Shown here in pieces: positions 57,852 through 64,000 of a stretch of DNA of 64,000 nucleotides (position 1 is the stretch's first letter; every line of letters begins with the position of its first letter). Position numbers and translations under genes: made by a program. The notes beneath the pieces are model-generated. The model ran no database searches, was not told the origin of the DNA, and saw only the letters and a list, made by a program, of their open reading frames with translations. Where the stretch lies: the NCBI GenBank assembly GCA_002335605.1, contig BEDY01000001.1, forward strand, positions 806,001 to 870,000, given 5' to 3'. The DNA comes from Prillingera fragicola (Eukaryota > Basidiomycota > Tremellomycetes > Trichosporonales > Trichosporonaceae).

Positions 57852-59903
57852 ATGTCGTGGAAGATTGGCAAGAGTGAGTTTATATGCGCGTGTCGCTACG
57901 CCCACTGGCCACTGCGAGACGCGTAGACGCTCGCCAGAGGCTTTAGATAAGCACCAGATTATGCTGACGCATCGCTCCACCTTCCTCCCCACTGCAACAA
58001 CCTGCACCTCATTATGCATCCTCCGCTTCCGCGTGCCACCACACAGAGTTCAAGGAGGGCGGTCTCCTCTCGTCCAAGAGCCACGCGTCGCCGAGTCCGT
58101 CAAACGAGTCGCGTTCAACCACCCCCACCCCCGGAAACCCTCACCCCGGAGAGTCTGCCCCTCCCTCCAACCCCCCGGTCGCACGAAGTGGCATCCTCCG
58201 TATCCGTGTCACGGCAGGCAAGGGCCTGAGCCTTCCCCAGGGAGGTGAGTCATTAGGCCGAATGTGCAGTGTGACGTGCCAAGCATATCGCGAGCTGCAC
58301 AGCCCGAACGGCCAGCGGCGGCCGTCCCGACAACGCGCAGCAGTGTAGTCGTCTCCGTGCCTGGCGGCGCATTCGCACAGGCCTGCACTGTCGCGTGTAG
58401 AGTTGAAGCTGATGTCTTGCAGTGCCCGTTCCGGCACCCGTTCAGACTGCGCTTGCGCAGCACCCGACGTCGGCGCTGTCGTCGAGCCTGTCGAGCTCGC
58501 CCCGCGTGACTCAGAGGCAAACGGCCGCCCACAGCCGCGATTCGCTGCAGCGCAAGCAGCTGTGGTGGTTGCCATATGTGGTTCTCGAGTTCGACAAGAA
58601 CGAGGTTCTCGTTGACGCGCTCGGCGGAGACCTCGCCAACCCCGTGTGGATGTACAGCGCAACGTTCGACGTGAGCCGTATCTCGGAGATTGCAGTCAGC
58701 GCCTATCTGCGCGCGACGCCGCCCCAGTCTGGCGACGCTGCCGACATGGGCAACTCGGACCTCGGTCTCGGCGGCATTCGTTTCATCCCCGACCTTGAGA
58801 GCTTGCGCCTCACCGACGAGTGGGTGCCTCTTACGGGCGGCTCGGGAGCGATCCACGTCCAGGTTTCGTTCAAGCCTGCCCAGGGTACGCCGCTTACCAT
58901 TGACTCGTTTGAGCTGCTCAAGGTCATTGGCAAGGGTTCGTTTGGCAAGGTCATGCAGGTCCGCAAGCGCGACACGAACCGTATCTATGCGCTCAAGACT
59001 ATCCGCAAGGCGCATATTGTCTCCCGTTCAGAAGTAACCCACACACTCGCCGAGCGGACCGTTCTCGCCCAGGTGAACAACCCGTTCATTGTGCCTCTCA
59101 AGTTTTCGTTCCAGAGCAAGGAGAAGCTGTACCTTGTGCTTGCGTTTGTCAACGGTGGTGAGCTGTTCCACCACCTCCAGCGTGAGGGCAAGTTCAACGA
59201 GACGCGTTCGCGCTTTTACGCTGCCGAGCTCTTGCTCGCGCTCGAGCACTTGCACGGCTTCAACGTCGTCTACCGTGATCTCAAGCCTGAGAACATTCTG
59301 CTCGACTACACTGGCCACATTGCGTTGTGCGATTTCGGTCTCTGCAAGCTCAACATGAGCGCGTCCGAGACCACCAACACTTTTTGTGGCACGCCAGAGT
59401 ATCTCGCTCCCGAGCTGCTCTCGGGCCACGGCTACACCAAGTGCGTCGACTGGTGGACCCTCGGTGTCTTGCTCTACGAGATGCTCACGGGTCTCCCTCC
59501 ATTCTACGACGAGAACACCAACGAAATGTACCGCAAGATCCTGTCCGACCCTCTGCGTTTCCCCGACGAGGTCGGGCCCGAGGCGCGCTCGCTCCTCACC
59601 CGTCTCCTCGACCGCGACCCCGCCAGGCGACTGGGTGTCAACGGCGCCCAGGAGATCAAGGACCACCCCTTCTTTGCCCGCCACATTGACTGGAAAAAGC
59701 TCCTGGCCAAGAAAATTCCTCCCCCCTTCAAGCCCGCCGTGGCGAGCGCCATCGACACGTCCAACTTTGACGAAGAGTTTACCTCGGAGGTGCCCCAGGA
59801 CTCGGTCGTTGCCGACTCGCACCTGTCCCAGACGGTCCAGCAGCAGTTTGAGGGCTTTTCGTGGAGCGTCTCCCCGCTCGGCGAGTCGGTCGGGAGGTAC
59901 TAG
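57852..59903 (+). CDS. YPK1: AGC kinase of the YPK1/SGK type
   Basis: A 566-aa serine/threonine kinase that by family acts downstream of TORC2 and PDK1 in membrane-lipid and stress control. Three exons: 57852-57873 (22 nt), 58047-58244, 58423-59903; introns are 173 and 178 nt. Residues about 55-225 form a C2-like region: GILRIRVTAGKGLSLPQ, WWLPYVVLEFDKNEVLV and GAIHVQVSFKPA. The kinase domain starts near residue 236: VIGKGSFGKVMQV, ALKTIRKAHI, YRDLKPEN, CDFGLCKLN, and TFCGTPEYLAPE with the PDK1-type activation-loop Thr. The extension has NFDEEFTSEVPQDSVV, a turn-motif region, then FEGFSWS, an FxxF[ST][YFW] hydrophobic motif for TORC2. Confidence 0.95.
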
Positions 59904-60275
59904 CTACGCTGTTCCTGTCCGTTGGCTCGCATTGTTCCCATTCCTCCCCCCTCCTCCCCCACAACTTGCATTTCCCAGCCCCGTCGTGTCATGCCGTCGT
60001 TACGGCCCGTAAGCCTGTATACCCGCGACGATGTATCGTAGCTCGCAGCGAGGGTTGCACTGCACCACTGACGACAGACTGACCTCTGACGCGTGGAGGA
60101 GGTGCAAACACAGCTGTGCATCGTGACGTGGGTACCAGGTCGTTCGCAAATCCCTTCATCTTCCCACCCTCCGGCCACCAACACCTCGCTCGCCGTCCAG
60201 CGCCTCAAGGAGGCATCATATCGCGACCGCAATAATAACACCGCCCAGCAACCCTTACACAGTGTTCTTGCCTTA
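59904..60275. other. intergenic region between convergent genes
   Basis: About 370 bp between the YPK1 stop and the 3' end of the small Cys-containing gene. No supported ORF; terminators for both genes are expected. Confidence 0.5.
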
Positions 60276-60736
60276 TCAGCCTGTCCTCATGTCGCGAGAC
60301 TTACGATCCTTGTTCACGCCCTCGACATCACCTGTGCAGCGCGGGAGGGCAGCTACCGGGCGCATCTCACTGGTAGTACCCAACGTAGGGGTGGCGATAT
60401 GGTCTGCACTTAGCTGCCTAAGCGGGGCGAGCACGCACGAGTAGCGAGGCGTAGAGTGTAAAGAGGTAACGCGCGGCGTGGGGTCGATATCGAGTAGACC
60501 AGGCCACTGCGCGTGAGTGTGGGAGTTTAGGGCTGGGGCGCACAAGAACCTGCTGCATGCCGAGGCGGGCTTGGGCGAGGAGAATGTCGAGGTGGAGGAC
60601 GTGGTTCTTTGTGCAGTAGAAGCAGGTGCCGAGGTCGGTTATTATCAGGCAGGGGTCTGGATTAGGGTTGGTGCAGCACGGGGAGGGACGTACGTGTCGC
60701 GTTCCAGCCGTTTAGGTTGCCTGGGCAGTTGTACAT
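60276..60736 (-). CDS. small Cys-containing hypothetical protein
   Basis: Three exons (60694-60736, 60550-60656, 60276-60506) join in phase to give 126 aa, with introns of 37 and 43 nt. The first intron has a canonical donor and a CTAAT branch; the donor of the second (GTTCTT) is weak. If that intron is kept, the frame ends at 60418 and the product is 93 aa. The N-terminus is MYNCPGNLNGWNATHPC, then LGTCFYCTKNHVLHL, so four Cys and a His are spaced like a small metal-binding or disulphide unit (Cys-x2-Cys). The C-terminal half is basic and plain. I do not recognise a family; no signal peptide is evident. Confidence 0.45.
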
Positions 60737-60988
60737 GGAGCTGGGCTGTGGATCTGGGAGTGAGTGGTTGGGGAGAGGGTCAGAAGAGACGATGAGCGGC
60801 AAAGAGCAGTAGTGAGGTGCGAGGTGAGAAGAGATCAGTGTCTCTGCGCTGATCACCAGTCGGAGTGCTGTGCCCATCATGTTTGTACATGCACACTGGG
60901 TCAGCACGCCGCACACCACGCTCGAACAGACAGCAGCGGCAACAACATAACAATACATGCAGCCCACACCTCGACGACAGCGCACGTC

Positions 60989-61573
60989 TTATCCAGGACC
61001 AATCTGTCTTGTCAGCTCCACTCTCTCAATCTCAAGCATAAACTTACACGGGGCATGTCGTGGTGTTCGCTCAACCGCTCCAACTGGCTGTTATAAGCAT
61101 TGACACGGTCCTTGTGCGTCTCATGCGCCGATTTCCTCGCCTTCTCCTCACGCTGCCGACGTCAGTCACTCCCCTCCTGCCATTTCTACAAAACTTACAC
61201 GCTTCTTCTGGCGCTCCTCAAACCGCATCTCCGCATCAGTCAGCACACGCCCCGTCGGCGCCGGGCTGGCAGCTCCAGACGCTGGTGCCGATGCGGTGCC
61301 CGTTGATCGCGCGCGGTCCTCGCGATCCTCTGACCGCTCCGCCTTGTCGCTGCTCCGCTCCTTGCGCTCCGAGGCGGCTACGTCGGACTCGGCCGCGCGG
61401 CGGTCTGACGACGAGTGCGACTTTTTCTTCTTCTTCCTTGGCAGAGTCAGCTCTGCCCTACCTAGCAAGTGGGCTGGACAGGTGAAGGCACAGTAGCTGC
61501 TGGGTACTCACTTGCCGTCGTCGCCCTTGAGCTTTAGCTTTCCGCCTGGACGGAAAGACGTATACTCGCTCAT
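60989..61573 (-). CDS. FAM32A-like splicing protein
   Basis: A 139-aa protein from four exons (61512-61573, 61199-61436, 61048-61152, 60989-61003). It opens MSEYTSFRPGGKLKLKGDDG, then a Lys/Ser/Asp-rich stretch, KKKKKSHSSSDRRA, and the conserved C-terminal helix TDAEMRFEERQKKRREEKAR and AHETHKDRVNAYNSQLERL, then SEHHDMPRIGPG. FAM32A is a late spliceosome component that inserts into the active site during exon ligation; the family's terminal segment is highly conserved. The last exon is only 15 nt and codes IGPG plus stop; reading through instead would give a different, non-conserved tail. Nuclear by family. Confidence 0.88.
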
Positions 61574-61784
61574 CGTGCGCTACGTATCTGTTGCAGCGAT
61601 GAGCGTGTTGTTGTTGTGGTCACTGCCGCTGTCGCTTCGTTCATCAACTTGCTCAGTGGCAACGACATCCCTTATCACTGTCTCACCGAAATTTAATACA
61701 CGTCAGACTTTTGTCATTCCACACTGAAAGTTGGCCGCCCAGCTGCCCTTCTTTCATGACCACCTTCTACTCATCAATAACAAA

Positions 61785-62437
61785 ATGTCGGCTTCCCAGA
61801 CCCAGGTTCCTCCCCAGTTCGACGCCGCTACTCAGGTATGTGTCGGCGACTGCTTGCACGACGTGCGGCGCTGACTGGTGTGTGTAGGCCGAGCTCCGCG
61901 AGTTTATTGATGTCGAGTACGTTTCAATTCGACGAGTTGAGCAGCGACACCCGAGTGTGCTGGAGCCAGTGATGTCTGAAGGGCCCAAAGGCCGTCGACA
62001 ACATTTGCGACTGCTCACTTTGGCGGTGTGTGTAACGGCAGCTGCTAACTCACTACAGGCAGGCCAAGGCCAAGCTCCAGGCATCGGTCCACGAGCTCAC
62101 TGACAGGTGTAAGTAGGCCGGTTATTATATGGCAAGGAGTGACCGCTGACACGCTCAGGTTGGAACCTGTACGTTGCACGAGTCTTGTTGTGGGGAGGTA
62201 CTGACAAGACAGCTGTATCACCGGTGGCATTAGCTCCAAGTTCTCAAAGTGAGTCTCATGAAGACCTCGCGTGCACTCGACGCAGCTCGTGTGCGCCGAC
62301 TGCATCTTCTCATTGCCCGGGTTAGCGCTGACTATGTCAGGGGTGAGGCCGCTTGCCTTGAGAACTGCGTCGACCGCTTCCTCGACACCAGCATGTACAT
62401 TGTCAAGCAGATTGAGGAGCAGCGCAAGCACCTCTAA
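61785..62437 (+). CDS. TIM8: mitochondrial small TIM chaperone TIM8
   Basis: A 90-aa intermembrane-space chaperone that, with Tim13, carries hydrophobic precursors to the TIM22/TIM23 translocases. Six exons: 61785-61835, 61888-61916, 62059-62108, 62159-62168 (10 nt), 62213-62248 and 62341-62437. The twin CX3C motif is split by introns: CWNLC and CLENC. The surrounding helices LTDRCWNLCITGG and CLENCVDRFLDTSMYIVKQ match Tim8. The exon order is fixed by phase and by the two CX3C motifs. Five introns in a 270-nt coding sequence is very dense. Confidence 0.95.
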
Positions 62438-62827
62438 GAGCTGGGACAGCGCATCTAAATCTAGCTCGGCGGGACAGTGTACACTTCACCTCATATGTGC
62501 AGACCATGTATCGCATCACAACTGCTGGCTTGCGCTGTTGATGGGACGGCTGACTACTGACGCCAGAGATCCTGCCACGACGTCGAGGTGTGCCCGGCGC
62601 CGGACGAGTTGTGCGCAACTAGGGCGTATGAGCTGACTGGCGCATCAGCTTGGGCAACCCCGTGTGTGTCGTGCGTGTCGTGTGATTGTGGGTACGTGGA
62701 TCATGGATTCCACGTCGTTCAGCACGCCCTCCATGGTCCAAGCACTTCCACGTCTCTCCGTGTCTCGATCTCTTTTCCCGTCAACTCCCACCATTGCTCA
62801 GTCCTTGTCCATTATTGACTATTCGTC
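62438..62827 (+). other. intergenic region, TIM8 to TPR-like gene
   Basis: About 390 bp on the same strand. No ORF with support or RNA gene. It should contain the TIM8 terminator and the promoter of the last gene. Confidence 0.5.
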
Positions 62828-64000
62828 ATGGCCGCCATTCCCGACCTCACCATTAAAGTAAAGAGTCGCACCTTCACTCCACTTGGCGACTATCCCGGAT
62901 CCCAGTGGCTTCGGCCCGAGGACCATCCTCCTAGGCTGCCGCTGTCCGACAAGCACATCAACTAGGAGGATACGAGTCTCAACGCAAGCCTTTGGGGCAT
63001 TGTTCCCGATGTTCAGAAAGCTGATCGAGACCTACGAGCCAGGGCGGAGAAAACCCTGCACCTTCTGTAAGTGATCATGGCATGGCAACCCTGTGCTCTT
63101 TCCGACTGCTCACTTGCATACAGTCGCAACCCCCATCTTATTTATGAAGAGTTGGATGACCAAGTCGCGGGCCTCTTTCCCTTTCACAGTGCTGGCTCGC
63201 AAATGATGCGTCGCTCGGCTCTGTCTCGAATCGAGTGTATCCTCAAGGGACGTCCCTTCAGCATTCTGCCCAACGAGTCCGACAAGCGCAAGCGAGCCCT
63301 TACCGTGGAGCCTCTTCCAGGTCTCATTGCTCGCCTGAACAAGATCAAAGATGAGGCCAACAAAAAGTAAATATCATGGGAGACACTTTTGCTGATTGTA
63401 GATATGCCGACGGAGAGTACCGCCTCGCAATCTCGATGTGCCAAAAGGCGCTGGAGGATCTCAACCCTTGGTCGTCGAGCACAACCCTCCTCTCGGCACA
63501 AGACGCCTTTCGCCTCGGAATTGCTCAGATTGAGTGTGCTCTGTGGTCGAATGTGATTGCCATGGCTCTCACTCTTGGGCGCGAGACAAACCTCATCGAC
63601 TGGTATGCTGTGGCGCACAGTGCTGCTGGGGTCACTCTCTTTCTCCCCTACATTTCGCATCGGTCGCTTTCCATCACCTATAGGCGTGGGTATTTGCTTC
63701 CCATGGCTACTCTACAATCGGCTGTTGCTGACGGATAGGTCTCGCCGATGCCAGCGCCGCCCTTCGCAAGTCGCCGCAGACTCCCATCCTTTGCAATGAG
63801 AGGCTGATCAAGGAACACCGTCTGCTGTCGGCCTGGGCCGCGCTGTCCCATGAGGGTAGCGACTGGGCTCATGAGCACTGTACGGAGAGGCACGATGGCT
63901 GTATCAATCCTGTCCTGATTCAGAAGCATTACGATGAGCTCCCGGAGACGGGAGGCGAGATCTTGCTCTGTACCGGCAGGCGCCTCAAGGTCGTCTTCCT
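62828..64000 (+). pseudogene. TPR-like protein gene with an in-frame stop, partial
   Basis: The frame starts MAAIPDLTIKVKSRTFTPLG and is protein-like until a TAG at 62963-62965, then stays open as EDTSLNASLWGIVPDVQ. Introns 63067-63123 and 63367-63401 are canonical and in phase. The next parts include LIYEELDDQVAGLFPF, KYADGEYRLAISMCQKALED, SAQDAFRLGIAQIECAL and, after a further intron that can be drawn in two ways (donor at 63603 or 63620), ALRKSPQTPILCNERLIKEH. The helices around DGEYRLAISMCQKAL and LADASAALRKSP resemble TPR units, but I cannot name a family. Codon choice (TTA, ATT, TAT, GAA, CTT) is less GC-biased than in neighbours. It runs off the right edge. The stop means a decayed gene, an unrecognised intron, or a base error. 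Confidence 0.55.

Noticed and set aside
1..64000. CRISPR arrays, tRNA or rRNA genes, prokaryotic operons
   Set aside because: No regularly spaced direct repeats, no cloverleaf with intact A and B boxes recognised by eye, and eukaryotic introns throughout; a tRNA scan would be needed to exclude tRNAs fully.

Overview
The window is nuclear DNA of a basidiomycete yeast. It is GC-rich, with dense genes on both strands and many introns, most only 33-75 nt long, with GTNNGY donors, YAG acceptors and CTAAC/CTGAC-like branch motifs close to the 3' site. The protein set (midasin, GINS, SAGA, retromer, TIM8, fungal PFK, YPK kinase) is fungal, and I guess Tremellomycetes, perhaps Trichosporonales, from intron style and GC content; this is an inference, not a proven placement. 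CTG falls at conserved Leu positions, so the standard code applies. For most genes I rebuilt the splice junctions, and exon phases and total lengths are consistent.

Layout. 1-3660: a gene-poor left edge with a broken Ty3/gypsy-type gag fragment, one doubtful ORF and possible remains of a Cys-rich protein. 3683-5674 (-): secreted type-B carboxylesterase. 6917-12330 (+): a 1703-aa sacsin/HSP90-like ATPase ending in an HExxH motif. 12838-13782 (-): an unassigned protein. 14058-18703 (+): mitochondrial-type methionine aminopeptidase, VPS29 and an extended SDR. 18878-35297 (-): GINS subunit PSF3, then the 5026-aa AAA+ ribosome-assembly factor midasin, which fills about 15 kb. 36272-37461 (-): a KHDC4-like KH protein. 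37782-39502 (+): FG-nucleoporin of the NUP54/Nup57 family. 39703-43333 (-): ERD1-like EXS protein and a multi-span membrane protein. 43908-45426 (+): mitochondrial dicarboxylate-type carrier. 45754-46786 (-): PhzF-like protein. 47351-52823 (+): ADA3 and 6-phosphofructokinase. 52952-55724 (-): sorbitol/xylitol-type dehydrogenase and an NmrA-like protein. 56339-59903 (+): SAP18 with RS/RGG extensions, then YPK1-type AGC kinase. 60276-61573 (-): a small Cys-containing gene and a FAM32A-like splicing factor. 61785-62437 (+): TIM8. 62828-64000 (+): a TPR-like gene with an in-frame stop, running off the edge.

The genes are mostly unrelated housekeeping functions (ribosome assembly, replication, chromatin, splicing, trafficking, mitochondrial import, glycolysis, signalling). 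I see no operon-like pathway and no obvious defence or biosynthetic cluster. The points most worth a second look are the ATPase/HExxH protein, an about 105-residue insert in the catalytic half of PFK1, microexons of 8, 10, 15 and 16 nt, the extended SAP18, a PhzF-like protein that seems to lack the catalytic Glu, a changed sixth P-loop in midasin, and the two edge loci that look decayed.
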